DNA of 64,000 nt from Lachnospiraceae bacterium (GCA_017427775.1 JAFRSD010000023.1:1-64000), one strand, 5' to 3'. Shown: positions 1 through 9,388, counted from the stretch's first letter. Notes: generated by a model from the letters alone, not told the origin. Numbers and translations are program-made.

Positions 1-3000
1 AATGGTGGTCACTTCGTCTTTCTTCTTTAATTCCACGGTTCCGACATAAGGCACCTTAACGTAGCCCGACGGAGCCTCGTCCTCAACCACAACATACTTT
101 CCGAGAGGAAGGTCGTCCGTAAAGACTTCCGAATCCGTGCTGGTAAGCGTTGCGACTGCGTCCGACACGTTATATGTAACATCCGTTCCGGAAACTGTCA
201 CATCGTCTGCCTTGAATACGAGGAATTTTGCACCCGCAAGGCTCCCTGTTGCGAATTTCGGGGTTTTCAACGTGCCGTACTCGGTAGTCGTCTCCGTATA
301 ACCGACAAATGTTTCGCCGGTCTTCTTGACACCGATTCTTCCGTAGATCCGAGTGTTCACAATCGGGTTGCCGCCGTTCACGGTAGCGTTTCCGTTCGGA
401 ACCAACTCTACTTCATATACCGTATCAATGAGAACATGTTCTTTATCGGTCTTGGTCTCTTTTATATATACCTTTCTTCCCGAAAGCGGGATAAGGAATT
501 CCCCGCTCAAAGCTTTTCCGTCAACTCCGGTGGTCAGCTTGGCGAGTTCCGTCGCACAGGCGGGCTCGTCATAGATTGTAAACTCAACTCCGGCAAGCGG
601 TCCGTCCCCGTCCGTCTTTACAAGGGAAAGAGTTCCTTTACGGTATTCATTCGTCCATGCCGCAGAAACCGTGGAATCCGCAACAACTGTCACGGTTTCA
701 TCGCCGGCCGCATTCCACGGGAACGTCTCCCCAAGCACAGGAGCGGCACTACTTCCGTCACCGTCAACTTCCTTAACCGTGTAAACACCGATAGGAAGGT
801 TCTCGATTACGGTCTCGGCCGTCAGATTACCCGCAGTAATTATCAGAGAAACCCAGTGGTCAGCCGACTCACCGCCGGTCGGTCCCTGAACCAGGAACCA
901 GAATGTCGTATCTTCATCAAGCGCTTTATCAATCGACTTGGAAAGCTTCAGCTTCCCAACCTTCAGAGTGTTCATCCACTCCGCCACAGGCACTTCACTC
1001 GGCTTAGTTACAACGGATGCGGTTCCTGTTGCTTCATAAGGCATTGCTTCGGAAGGAGTCAGTTCCGTATCACTTCCGTCCGCAGTTACTTCCGCAATCA
1101 GATAGGTTCCCGGAACAGCACACGTAATATTCGACGTGGTCGCCTCGGTATTTCCCGCAGTGATCGTTATGCTTGTCCAGCTCTTTGCGCCAAACGGATC
1201 CGTAATTCGGAACCAGAACGTGCGGTTAACCTGAGAAGCCTGCGACAGCTTCTTGGTAATCTTGAAGTAGGTGGGAACCACCTCGTTCGTCCACGTCGCC
1301 GTAGCCGTCTCGCCGCCCGTTACGGTTACGCTGCCTATACCGCTTGCTGTAAACGGAAACGCATCTGTAGTGGAAACCGCCGTGGTGCTGCCGTTGCCTG
1401 TTACCTCTGCAACAGTATAGTTACCGATTGGAAGATCTCTGAGAAGCTCCTGAGCGCCCGTACTGCCGGCCGGAATCGTTACGGATTTCCAATACGTCTT
1501 CGCCGGAAAATGGTCGTTTCCCGATACAGGCCCCTTTATCATAAACCAAAACGTCCGCGCCTCGGGAAGCAGTCTGTCAAGGTTTTTCTTCAATAAAATA
1601 TTGCCGGAAAGGGGAGCATCGGCCACATTTACCTGTCCATTCGTCAGTGCAATCGCATTATCATACGAAACGGTTGCCACGTTCGTCCAAGACGAGCCGC
1701 CTGCAGGTCTGCGGTCAACCGTAATAGTTCCCGTTGCAGCGCCCGCAATGGATATTCTAAAGGTATCAGTATTCAGAGCATAGCCAGACGGGGCGGTATA
1801 TTCTTTAAAATAGAACGTCTGTGCCGCACTCTTCAGGTCAAACTTCAGATTGAACTTACCGCTTGTATTGGTCGTAAAAGACGAAATACCCGTCGCGTCA
1901 TTCACAAGCGTAGTACACCCATCATTACTATAGAGACGGAACACAGCGCCGTTGACGGCGGTCGATGTATCACCTTCAAGGTGCTTGTATACCACGAAGC
2001 CGACAGACGTACCTTTATTTACAGCATTAATCGTATAACTCTGCGTTTCAAAGTCATCTTTCGAAAAGGTATGCTCCCAAGCATACGGCTGGCCGGTGCC
2101 GGTATCGATATTACTGAAACCGTGAGGCGCTTTCGTTTCTACGACACGCACCTTACCATCATTGTCCTCGGTAACCTCAATGGGCTGGCGCTCATTACTC
2201 ATATTATAAGTATAATACGTGCCCGTCGTACCGTTTTCAGCAATCTTATAATTCACTGAAGTTTTCCACGAGTTTGATGCCTTCGACCACTCATACAGGG
2301 CGAACTGCGCTCCGGAAAGTTTTGTTCCGGTGCCGTCCTCGGTCTTATTGATTACAATATCGCCTCTGGCATGAGTCGGCTTCAAGTCGACAGCAAGACG
2401 ATACATGGACTTTCCATAAGGATTGTTATTGACAGAAACACCCGTCCCGCCAATAGATTCAATCTGCCAAACTGAATTATACGGAGTGTTAAAGTGCGGG
2501 TTAGTGGAATCCGCAAAGCCCTCTCTCCACTCCGAAGCGGATGCAGAACCAAAGCCTCGTCCTCGGGCATCCCAAAGAAAAGGCGTCCAGTTCGACTCAC
2601 CCTGCCGAACACTACCCTTTCCTTTTTCGGTTTCCATATCAAAACCAAACTTTGTAATCAACGCCTGACGAGCGCGATCGTAAGAATTATGAAGGACAGC
2701 CCTCGCCTCATTTCCGTGATTATTCGCATAGGCAGCATTCGGAATGTCATAAGGATCGTCTTGCGGAAGATTGAACAACGCAACAGCGGAATGATTGACA
2801 TTCTTAATCGCATTGGCAGCAAACGGACCTGGCGTTGTCGGGTTACCGGCATTTTCCGTCAAAGAAAAAAGCAGGTCTCCGGTCACGGCGCCACTCCCAT
2901 AACTCGCCTTGTCAACGATGTTTCCAATCTCAAAGTGAGCCGTATACTTCGAATTATTACTGTGATGCAGATGAATGATATCACCGGTTCCATTATAACG

Positions 3001-3450
3001 GAAAATAGAGTTTGAACTCGTGTGAGGATCAAAAATCCCGCCGCCAAAGTACGCATTCAGAGGATAAGTATGCCCATGGTCATCGTAGAAATAGTCGTAA
3101 CCCATCGCCATAAGAGCGGTAATCACCATACCATAGCAGTCGTTTGTCGTGCCATTGATAACCGTCGGATGATACGGCGTGCCGGACGTGACACGGCTGC
3201 CCTGCGAGGAGTAGTACGTACCGTTCACGTAGTATCCGCTGGCAGAGCCGCCAGCAGCATAGCCTCTGCCAACCATCGACAGAAGCGTTTTCGCATAGCA
3301 GGTTCGGAACTCCGCTTCCGTAAACGGATCACCCTCCGCAGCAAGCGCTTTCGTAACAACAGGCTTAACCAGTCCCGTTTCCGGCAAAACACCGAAGACA
3401 AGCACAAAAGCCAACAATAAAGCAACCGTTCGTTTCAAAAAGACTTTCAT
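1..3450 (-). CDS. Secreted NlpC/P60-like plus CnaB/SpaA-repeat surface protein (C-terminus beyond window)
   Basis: The frame is open from an ATG at 3450 to the window edge (1150 codons, no stop), so the C-terminus is missing. Residues 1-38 form a signal peptide ending in AAEG. Residues about 45-230 look like an NlpC/P60 peptidase: Cys105 in NDCYGM, GDLLF at 191-195 and His220 in NHSAVALF match the usual Cys/His spacing. From about residue 330 there are repeated CnaB/SpaA-type domains with KTE, GAQFALYE, KETKAPHG and KEYTAPSGYAL signatures; such domains often form isopeptide bonds. The next gene upstream is the CAP-domain protein. A sortase signal, if any, lies outside. Likely a surface or adhesion protein used around conjugation; the peptidase activity is inferred. 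Confidence 0.8.
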   Translation of the reverse strand, partial: MKVFLKRTVALLLAFVLVFGVLPETGLVKPVVTKALAAEGDPFTEAEFRTCYAKTLLSMVGRGYAAGGSASGYYVNGTYYSSQGSRVTSGTPYHPTVINGTTNDCYGMVITALMAMGYDYFYDDHGHTYPLNAYFGGGIFDPHTSSNSIFRYNGTGDIIHLHHSNNSKYTAHFEIGNIVDKASYGSGAVTGDLLFSLTENAGNPTTPGPFAANAIKNVNHSAVALFNLPQDDPYDIPNAAYANNHGNEARAVLHNSYDRARQALITKFGFDMETEKGKGSVRQGESNWTPFLWDARGRGFGSASASEWREGFADSTNPHFNTPYNSVWQIESIGGTGVSVNNNPYGKSMYRLAVDLKPTHARGDIVINKTEDGTGTKLSGAQFALYEWSKASNSWKTSVNYKIAENGTTGTYYTYNMSNERQPIEVTEDNDGKVRVVETKAPHGFSNIDTGTGQPYAWEHTFSKDDFETQSYTINAVNKGTSVGFVVYKHLEGDTSTAVNGAVFRLYSNDGCTTLVNDATGISSFTTNTSGKFNLKFDLKSAAQTFYFKEYTAPSGYALNTDTFRISIAGAATGTITVDRRPAGGSSWTNVATVSYDNAIALTNGQVNVADAPLSGNILLKKNLDRLLPEARTFWFMIKGPVSGNDHFPAKTYWKSVTIPAGSTGAQELLRDLPIGNYTVAEVTGNGSTTAVSTTDAFPFTASGIGSVTVTGGETATATWTNEVVPTYFKITKKLSQASQVNRTFWFRITDPFGAKSWTSITITAGNTEATTSNITCAVPGTYLIAEVTADGSDTELTPSEAMPYEATGTASVVTKPSEVPVAEWMNTLKVGKLKLSKSIDKALDEDTTFWFLVQGPTGGESADHWVSLIITAGNLTAETVIENLPIGVYTVKEVDGDGSSAAPVLGETFPWNAAGDETVTVVADSTVSAAWTNEYRKGTLSLVKTDGDGPLAGVEFTIYDEPACATELAKLTTGVDGKALSGEFLIPLSGRKVYIKETKTDKEHVLIDTVYEVELVPNGNATVNGGNPIVNTRIYGRIGVKKTGETFVGYTETTTEYGTLKTPKFATGSLAGAKFLVFKADDVTVSGTDVTYNVSDAVATLTSTDSEVFTDDLPLGKYVVVEDEAPSGYVKVPYVGTVELKKKDEVTTI

Positions 3451-3493
3451 AAAACCCTTCTTTCTCACAATATCGCAAGCGCACCATGCGCTT

Positions 3494-4708
3494 TCACTCT
3501 AAACCATCCGGCAGATTGCTTATAGGTATATAAACAATCTCCTGTATTGCACAGTATTGATAACCATTTCCATTATACCATTCGACAACTTTTACAACAC
3601 CGACAGTTACCCATTCCTGTTCGCTTCCACCAGTGCCAAGCATATTAGCTCGATGCGCCGGAGAATTATACCAGTTTTGAAACAATGCATTCGCGCACTC
3701 TTCTGCGCCCATCGGTGTCACGTGCGTGTTTCCGTAAATGCCTGTTCCTATCTGCCCGCCCTCATGATTCGCTGTACCTTCCAAGCAACACTTCTTTGCT
3801 ACGCGTAAAGCGTGCGAGTTCAATCGGTCACCAGTTCCAGGATTGTTTACATCATAATAAATGTAGGGATTCTCCACCTTCCGAATGCCATTCTGCGCAC
3901 GATAATTATCAATAAGCCGAGCAAGCGCATTCGCTATATCCGTCCGCTCACGCGGCTCCGCCCACACGGGTTCAACCTTCGTCTTACTTAAATGATTTTC
4001 CCGTACAAGTGCAGTCCCACTGCCCCATTGAATTTCATCAATATAACTCTGTTCAGACGTGGCAAAATTGACATTTCGCCGGATTACAACAACCGTATCC
4101 CCGCGCTTCTTCCCCTGATTATCAATCTTCTGCATCTTATGAGGATCCGTAGACATATAAACGGCCTTGTCATACACGCAGAAATCATCGACCGCGATCC
4201 ACATGGTAATCGGATTTGCAAGCAACGACGCTTCCGTCGGTGTAGGAACAGGCGTAGGCGTAAATGTAGGCGTCGGCGTTTTGGTCGGTTTTGGCGTGAC
4301 CGTGTTCGTCGGGGCCTTTGTCGGCTCCTTTGTTGGAACAGGAGTTGCCGTGTTCGTAGGCACCGGTGTAGGACTATCAGTCGGTGCCGGCGTCGGGCTA
4401 TCCGTAGGCAGAGGCTCTTCCGTTGGCGTGGGTTCCTCAGTAGGTGTCAGTTCTTCCGTTGGCGTCGGTGCCGGCGTCGGCGTTTCCGTTGGAATAGGAG
4501 TCGGCGACAACGTCGGAGTAGGCAGTGGAGTCGGACAGTCGGTTGGTGCCGGCGTTGGGCTGTCGGTCGGAACCGATGTCGGAGTATTCACAACCGGAGG
4601 GGTCGGTTCCGGCGGGGAGGTATCGTTCATCTTCCAAATAACGACACCAAGAACACCAGCGATCACAACCGCACTGAGTATAATTATGATTTTCCATTTC
4701 GTCTTCAT
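3494..4708 (-). CDS. Membrane-anchored CAP (SCP/PR1-like) domain protein with Pro/Thr linker
   Basis: The ATG at 4708 follows GGGAG at proper spacing; a GTG at 4729 is a weaker in-frame alternative. A single N-terminal membrane segment (IIIILSAVVIAGVLGVVIW) is followed by about 115 residues of PTPTP/PTDSP repeats, which act as a spacer through the wall. The C-terminal part has CAP features: NSHALRVAKKC, NHEGG, and NWYNSPAHRANML near the end. Bacterial CAP proteins are extracellular and of unclear activity. A long hairpin with a U run and two promoters lie upstream. The repeat DNA produces long reverse-frame ORFs that are not genes. Confidence 0.8.
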   Translation of the reverse strand: MKTKWKIIIILSAVVIAGVLGVVIWKMNDTSPPEPTPPVVNTPTSVPTDSPTPAPTDCPTPLPTPTLSPTPIPTETPTPAPTPTEELTPTEEPTPTEEPLPTDSPTPAPTDSPTPVPTNTATPVPTKEPTKAPTNTVTPKPTKTPTPTFTPTPVPTPTEASLLANPITMWIAVDDFCVYDKAVYMSTDPHKMQKIDNQGKKRGDTVVVIRRNVNFATSEQSYIDEIQWGSGTALVRENHLSKTKVEPVWAEPRERTDIANALARLIDNYRAQNGIRKVENPYIYYDVNNPGTGDRLNSHALRVAKKCCLEGTANHEGGQIGTGIYGNTHVTPMGAEECANALFQNWYNSPAHRANMLGTGGSEQEWVTVGVVKVVEWYNGNGYQYCAIQEIVYIPISNLPDGLE

Positions 4709-4741
4709 TTCTATCTCCCTTCTCTCCACACATCACTAAAA

Positions 4742-4809
4742 AACAGCGATCGGAGAAAGACTAACGTGCTTTTAGCGGCCCGCGCTGATGTTAGTCTCTC
4801 CAATCGCTG
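4742..4809 (-). terminator. Long stem-loop with U run in the leader of the CAP-protein gene
   Basis: Arms 4742-4764 and 4789-4809 pair over about 20 bases (ACAGCGAT, GGAGA, GACTAAC and their complements), enclosing a small AGCG/CGCT hairpin. On the minus strand a TTTTTT tract follows. It starts about 10 nt after the nearer promoter, so it may be an attenuator as well as a terminator. Confidence 0.65.
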
Positions 4810-4970
4810 TATGCTTTTCTAAAACAAACATAACACGACATAAGACTTTTGTCAACACTTTTGTATTTCTCGTCGTAAAATGCACTTAAATCGCATTCTG
4901 GGCGCTTACAGGCGCATTCCTGCATGTTATCGGTATATTGTCTGTTTAGGAGTGGTGTATCCTGTATCAT
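4791..4970 (-). CDS. Possible small Cys-rich protein (doubtful)
   Basis: An open frame of 59 codons from an ATG at 4970 encodes a peptide with ECACKRPEC and CYVC, a spacing that could bind zinc. However, the ATG lies inside the -10 box of the distal promoter, a second promoter lies inside the frame, and the stop lies in the downstream hairpin. It may be a leader sequence rather than a gene. Confidence 0.2.
   Translation of the reverse strand: MIQDTPLLNRQYTDNMQECACKRPECDLSAFYDEKYKSVDKSLMSCYVCFRKAYSDWRD
4826..4854 (-). promoter_or_regulatory. Promoter TTGACA-17-TATGTT for the CAP-protein gene
   Basis: The -35 TTGACA is at 4854-4849 and the -10 TATGTT at 4831-4826, spacer 17. A start near 4819 gives a leader of about 110 nt containing the long hairpin. 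Confidence 0.65.
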
Positions 4971-4994
4971 ACCGCCCTTCAGACAGTCTGTCAA
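4966..4994 (-). promoter_or_regulatory. Distal promoter TTGACA-17-TATGAT
   Basis: The -35 TTGACA is at 4994-4989 and the -10 TATGAT at 4971-4966, spacer 17, just after the stop of the 5005-6165 gene. It would add a second, longer leader to the CAP-protein transcript. Confidence 0.55.
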
Positions 4995-5004
4995 GGGTTA
5001 TCGA

Positions 5005-6165
5005 TTAGCGAAAGAAGCTGGGATCCGGCGTCTTATACTTATACTCGCCACTCGATTCCTGACGGAGCTCCATCAAAGCCGTTCCGAGAACACATCTTCT
5101 CTTGATACAGAACTCCTCAACCGCGGCCTCGCTGGTAAGATAAACATGGTCAACCTCGCTGCTCTCAAGAAGCTCAATCATTTCTTCCTTCAACCGAGCC
5201 GCCGCGCTCATATCCTCGATGGCAATAAATACCGCAGTTTCGACAACTTCATAATCGTCGGCCGTTTCCTTTGCCTTTCCTGCACTCCACTTGGCAAGTG
5301 CAAGCTGGTTCTTACGAACGCGCGCAAAATCGTCCGCCTTAATCAAGGCAATATTGTAGCTCGTAAGCTGCGACGTGAAGATGCACACCTTCTTCCGAGT
5401 CCGTCCGTTCTCTCCGACCTGGCGCGAAGGAAAAACGATACGCCCCGGAGTGAGCGACATTCCGCCAAGCTCGTCCGCGAATTCACGGATGTACTTGTAT
5501 TTCGGAAAATGATACTCAATCGTGGCAAAGTACGGATCAAGATTGTTTTCCGGAATGTAGGTTCTCGCAAACGCTACCTGAACGAAGTTCGCCGCCACCA
5601 ATCCATATACAGATGCTTCGTCAAGCTGCGGCAGCGAAATCGAGCGAAGGTCCACGCCCTGATGGCGAAACGCCGAAGTCACGTATCTCGCACCATTTGC
5701 CGTAAGGCAGACAGCCGCCACCCGCACGCTTTGGAACGGACGCACATAATCCGCTTTTCCAGCACGTTGTTCGCGCTTGCAGACAAGACTCAGAATCTGA
5801 TACTTCTGAATCAGAGAATCAATCGTGTTCGGATCGCTTGGCATCGAAATCTGGTACACCCTTCTCACGAGCGGAAGGAAAAACCTAATCGTCTTAACGT
5901 CCGAATAAATAAAATCATTGATAAGAATTAAAAGTGTTTCCGCGGAAGGATCCGTCGGGGAATAGTTGTTATCCGGAAGCGGTGTGTTCAAAAGCGCATC
6001 CACCTGCTGCGCGGAATGGAACCGGTTCTTGTCATGGGAATACAGGCCGTACCCCTGACGAAACACATGCAGGCAGTCTCCTAGGCGGAGAATATCCGCA
6101 AGAGACATTTCAGACTTACTGACTTCCGCCGTTCCCACCGGCGAAGCGTTATTATTCGTTGCCAT
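5005..6165 (-). CDS. Unknown plasmid protein with winged-helix-like N-terminus (replication-relaxation-like?)
   Basis: 386 residues, soluble, no signal or membrane segment. SD AGGAGAAAAG precedes the ATG, 14 bp after the S1-like gene, so they are probably co-transcribed. Residues about 95-170 read like a winged helix followed by CLTANGARYV, a pattern seen in replication-relaxation-type proteins of Firmicute plasmids and ICEs. The middle has VCIFTSQLTSYNIALIK and the end a DHVYLTSEAAVEEF strand-helix unit. The protein encoded at 46749-47624 has a similar plan. The family call is tentative. Confidence 0.55.
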   Translation of the reverse strand: MATNNNASPVGTAEVSKSEMSLADILRLGDCLHVFRQGYGLYSHDKNRFHSAQQVDALLNTPLPDNNYSPTDPSAETLLILINDFIYSDVKTIRFFLPLVRRVYQISMPSDPNTIDSLIQKYQILSLVCKREQRAGKADYVRPFQSVRVAAVCLTANGARYVTSAFRHQGVDLRSISLPQLDEASVYGLVAANFVQVAFARTYIPENNLDPYFATIEYHFPKYKYIREFADELGGMSLTPGRIVFPSRQVGENGRTRKKVCIFTSQLTSYNIALIKADDFARVRKNQLALAKWSAGKAKETADDYEVVETAVFIAIEDMSAAARLKEEMIELLESSEVDHVYLTSEAAVEEFCIKRRCVLGTALMELRQESSGEYKYKTPDPSFFR

Positions 6166-6179
6166 TTCTTTTCTCCTGT

Positions 6180-7421
6180 TTATTCAAATCCCTCCGTCAC
6201 GGGATGCTCCTTCTCCCGCAACGAATCATAGGCCTCGTCATCCGCCGTTACTTCCGGAACCCGGTCGTTTTTACGTTCCCGCTTCGGAAGATACGCTCCG
6301 CCGTCATCAAAAACAACCCCCAACGCCTTTCCCTCAAGTTGGAGTCTGGCCTCGTTCATTCTTTGAATCTCGACGACATACACACCACCCTTGTTGATAC
6401 CGACACGACGGTTTCCGAATCTTACAAACACGCGAACGTCCGTACCCTTGATGTGTCCGTACCAGCGGGTGTATCCGTTCAGCCCCGCCGTGTTCGTAAG
6501 GAAATTCTCGCACACAACCTGCACCGTGGATCCAATCGGATAATTCTTGACCTTGCTCTGAAAGGAACTGACATCGTTTCGGTCCATGGTGTTTCTCCGA
6601 GAAACCACCCATCCGGTGTTAATCGTCGGATCCTTGATCAGTTTCGGGTCAACATGATACAACACCTCAACTTCGACCTCATCTCCGGGATGCGCCTGTT
6701 CCTCAAGCCGCACCGTTCTCGGCTTTCTGGACCAGTTATCCTGCCGGCACACGCCGACAATCTCCAGGTTGAAGAGATTCAGGATCACTCGCTTGCCCTT
6801 CACACTTTCCACGACAGCGGGAACGATGCAGCGCTGAACGCCTACTTCGTTCTTTTTCTTTTCAACAAGTTCATCATAGCGGTTTTTAATGAAGGTCTGA
6901 AGCTGTCCATCGCGAAGGCTCTGTCCTTTCGCACGGAAGGACTCTTCGTATTCCTTTCCGTCAGCTTCGGCTTGTGCACGCAAGGCTTCAAGGTGCGGTG
7001 TAAGGGCGCGCTGCATCTCATTGATCATCGTCCGGATGCGTCGGTTTGCCCGGTCACGGACACTTCCGTCACCGATAACGGCCTTTACTCTTGAGACATA
7101 AACCGTATTACCGTCGATTCCCGTGACAGCCGCCACAAAATGACGCCCAATCACGCCCCTTGCCTCCGAAGGGGTGATGGTCTTGTTTTCATAAAGGTCT
7201 TCCGGCTTCAACACAAGGTCGCATCCATGAAGATTTTGATGAAGCGAACCGTCCGGGCCGACCGTTTCCACAACAAACTGTATCGGGTTGCCTTTCTTCA
7301 TGATTTCGGTGTATCGCGCCAAAAATGCATCCGTATCGGAAACGGCAGCACCTTTTTCTCCCTTGTACTTTTCCAACATCGGGATATCAATGTCCATAAA
7401 ACGTTCAAATTTGTTTGCCAT
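6180..7421 (-). CDS. S1-domain-like RNA-binding protein
   Basis: 413 residues. Two segments look like S1/OB folds: about 70-115 (FVAAVTGIDGNTVYVSRVKA) and about 185-250 (CIVPAVVESVKGKRVILNL then GDEVEVEVLYH). A helical region lies between them, and a charged tail follows. RNA binding is the usual role of such domains; why it sits in a conjugation/surface operon is not known. The SD is preceded by a small hairpin at 7437-7449. The upstream gene ends 36 bp away. Confidence 0.6.
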   Translation of the reverse strand: MANKFERFMDIDIPMLEKYKGEKGAAVSDTDAFLARYTEIMKKGNPIQFVVETVGPDGSLHQNLHGCDLVLKPEDLYENKTITPSEARGVIGRHFVAAVTGIDGNTVYVSRVKAVIGDGSVRDRANRRIRTMINEMQRALTPHLEALRAQAEADGKEYEESFRAKGQSLRDGQLQTFIKNRYDELVEKKKNEVGVQRCIVPAVVESVKGKRVILNLFNLEIVGVCRQDNWSRKPRTVRLEEQAHPGDEVEVEVLYHVDPKLIKDPTINTGWVVSRRNTMDRNDVSSFQSKVKNYPIGSTVQVVCENFLTNTAGLNGYTRWYGHIKGTDVRVFVRFGNRRVGINKGGVYVVEIQRMNEARLQLEGKALGVVFDDGGAYLPKRERKNDRVPEVTADDEAYDSLREKEHPVTEGFE

Positions 7422-7436
7422 TTCAGGCTCCTTTCC

Positions 7437-7449
7437 TCGGTTTTTCCGA
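7437..7449 (-). promoter_or_regulatory. SD-adjacent hairpin
   Basis: Minus strand TCGG-AAAAA-CCGA stem directly before GGAAAGGAG of the S1-like gene; same arrangement as the many SD hairpins in 26-40 kb. Confidence 0.4.
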
Positions 7450-7457
7450 TTAAAAAT

Positions 7458-8174
7458 TTAAAATGCTTTCGATAAGAACAGGCAGAGCGCCGGGATCCCC
7501 AACAATAGCGCGGTGATGACCGCCGGGATTACGATACAAAATCCAATGTACCCTCTCTTTACCCATTTCCTGTTCTCTTTATGCGACTTTGCAAGAATGA
7601 TTCCGAATACCAGGCTTAACGGAATCAAGCAGACGCCAACGACCAAAAACACAGGGTACCCCGTCCGCAGCCATCGCGGCAGTTTTTCGATATCTTCCTC
7701 GCGGATGTTCATCCACTTGCGGATCTTGCCGAACACGGTTTTCGCATTGTTCTCAATATCGTCCTTTTCCATAAGGAAGTCCACATAGATGCGGTCACGC
7801 TTGCTCGGTTCCGGCGAAGGCGTCAGAGTAGGCTCCTCTGCGACTGCCCCCGTCCCGTTTTCGTCCGGTGTCGGTGTTGGCTCCGGCGTAGGGTCCGGCT
7901 CCTCTGTCGGAGACGGACTAGGCTCGGGAGTCGGTTCCGGTGTCGGCGTAGCAGTCGGTTCAGGAGTCGGTGTAGGAGTGGGTTCCTCCGTTACCGTCGG
8001 TTCCTCTGTCGGCGCAGGCTCTTCCGAAGGCGTAGGCTCTTCGTTGTTTTCCGTTACCGTCACATTCGTTCCCTCTCCAGACGAATCACCTTCTTCCGCT
8101 TCCGTCTTCTGAAAGCACAGAACGGAAACCGCAAGGAACATCAGAAGAACCCCCAGTATTTTTATCTTTTTCAT
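7458..8174 (-). CDS. Exported Pro/Glu/Thr-rich protein with two C-terminal membrane segments
   Basis: The ATG at 8174 (start MKKIKILG) is preferred: it is followed by a signal peptide, and GGAGTGG lies just before it, overlapping the end of the upstream gene. Residues about 40-130 are EEPTP/EPTPTP repeats. The C-terminal third has two hydrophobic segments (YPVFLVVGVCLIPLSLVFGI and FCIVIPAVITALLLGIPALC) separated by a basic loop. Topology suggests a spacer exposed outside and a membrane base. No known family recognised; it resembles the other Pro/Thr-linker proteins here only in design. Confidence 0.7.
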   Translation of the reverse strand: MKKIKILGVLLMFLAVSVLCFQKTEAEEGDSSGEGTNVTVTENNEEPTPSEEPAPTEEPTVTEEPTPTPTPEPTATPTPEPTPEPSPSPTEEPDPTPEPTPTPDENGTGAVAEEPTLTPSPEPSKRDRIYVDFLMEKDDIENNAKTVFGKIRKWMNIREEDIEKLPRWLRTGYPVFLVVGVCLIPLSLVFGIILAKSHKENRKWVKRGYIGFCIVIPAVITALLLGIPALCLFLSKAF

Positions 8175-8176
8175 TT

Positions 8177-9061
8177 TCACTCTTCCACTCCTCCCTTCTC
8201 CTCGGGCCTCACAAGAGAGCACGCAATCGAATCCCCGTCGCAGGTCGCCAGCAGTCTTTTTGCATCCGCGCACATCACTACAAACGGATTTAAGGTTTCC
8301 TGAAAATACAGCGGAACCGGAAGAATCGCGGCCCGGAAATCCAGCCTTCCATCACGGAAGCTTGCTTCCCGGTAGGCATCGTTCAGAAATGCCCTCGCAT
8401 CCCCGGCAGGATAACCGCTTAACACGGCATATACGCCGTTCGTAAGATACATCTTCCTTGCGCCGTCAAGCCGCGGAAGAACCGCATCGGAAATCCACAC
8501 GTCCAGTCGCTCCTCAAACGCCCAGATATCCGGGAACGTCCGCTCCTCTGCGGGAGCGAAAAACAACACGCTTCCCTGCTCCGACAATCCGACCAGTCCT
8601 GCAGAAAGCGCTTCCTTCCAATTTCTCGGAACACTCGCCTGATTCGCTCTTCCGATAATCGACCAGTACATCCAGTCCGTGTATTCGTAAACATGGTTTT
8701 TCTTCAAGGATAGCCTCGCACGCATCGGAAGAAACCGGTTCCCGACAACCACAACGACCAGGTCGTCCTTTTTGGAACCCTTCCCGATACGGAACCGAAG
8801 AACGGTATCCGCATCGACCGTAATCGGTTCAAATGCCCCACCGGTAAGCGGACAATCATTCGCTACACTGACACATAAAGAACCGCTCGTTCCGAACGTT
8901 GCCTCGTAAGTCCCGCCCGCAAAGCGAATCAATCCGCCGTGCGCATCGCTTCCGAATACGGAGGCGATTCCTTCCGCATACAGCTTTAATAGTTCGGGAG
9001 GGGATGCGGCATCGCCGCCGGTAAGAAGCGCCTTTCGCAACTTTTCAAATTTCTCTCTCAC
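8177..9061 (-). CDS. Hypothetical protein
   Basis: 294 residues, soluble, no motif recognised. The coding frame is supported by operon packing: its stop is 2 bp before the ATG of the next gene, and the upstream gene ends 9 bp away. Contains a beta-rich stretch (LVVVVVGNRFLPMRARLSL) and a Trp/Tyr-rich patch (YEYTDWMYWSI). Position between T4SS and surface genes suggests a role in the transfer apparatus, which is only a guess. Confidence 0.6.
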   Translation of the reverse strand: MREKFEKLRKALLTGGDAASPPELLKLYAEGIASVFGSDAHGGLIRFAGGTYEATFGTSGSLCVSVANDCPLTGGAFEPITVDADTVLRFRIGKGSKKDDLVVVVVGNRFLPMRARLSLKKNHVYEYTDWMYWSIIGRANQASVPRNWKEALSAGLVGLSEQGSVLFFAPAEERTFPDIWAFEERLDVWISDAVLPRLDGARKMYLTNGVYAVLSGYPAGDARAFLNDAYREASFRDGRLDFRAAILPVPLYFQETLNPFVVMCADAKRLLATCDGDSIACSLVRPEEKGGVEE

Positions 9062-9070
9062 GGAAACCTC

Positions 9071-9379
9071 CTATAAATCAATCCGCCGGAGTTCAAACAT
9101 CTGCCCCTGGGGCGCGGTGTTTATCTGGTCGACTGCTGCCAAAAACCGGCAAATCGGCTCGCCGACCGCAACGCGCTCAATTTTATCTTTACCGCCCTCA
9201 ACCGGAACCGCAACCTTACCCTCCATAACGGATGCGATTGCCTCTTTGACAGCAAACGCGATAAAGTTCAATTCAACTGCGGATAATGCCACTCTTCCGT
9301 TCTTCTCAAAATCAAGTGCAAATTCCACATGCCCGCTTCGATTTTTTGTGTACTGCTGCCAAAGCTCTTTTTCCGTCAT
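9071..9379 (-). CDS. Small hypothetical protein
   Basis: 102 residues, start after TAGGAGGAG. No signal or membrane segment. Begins MTEKELWQQYTKN; the middle is a predicted helix (NFIAFAVKEAIASVM). It sits tightly between the Pro/Thr-linker protein (9 bp downstream of that stop) and the 294-residue hypothetical protein, so it belongs to the same operon. Function unknown. Confidence 0.6.
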   Translation of the reverse strand: MTEKELWQQYTKNRSGHVEFALDFEKNGRVALSAVELNFIAFAVKEAIASVMEGKVAVPVEGGKDKIERVAVGEPICRFLAAVDQINTAPQGQMFELRRIDL

Positions 9380-9388
9380 AAACTCCTC

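Noticed and set aside
436-1596. 386-codon plus-strand ORF
   Set aside because: It lies antisense to the CnaB protein, is Arg-rich and has no SD or recognisable motif; the minus frame is continuous for 1150 codons with clear domains.
3992-4822. Long Arg-rich plus-strand ORF and Gly/Val-rich companion (4167-4739)
   Set aside because: They are reverse-frame readings of the PTPTP repeat DNA of the CAP-protein gene; low-complexity composition, no SD, and the minus frame has recognised domains.
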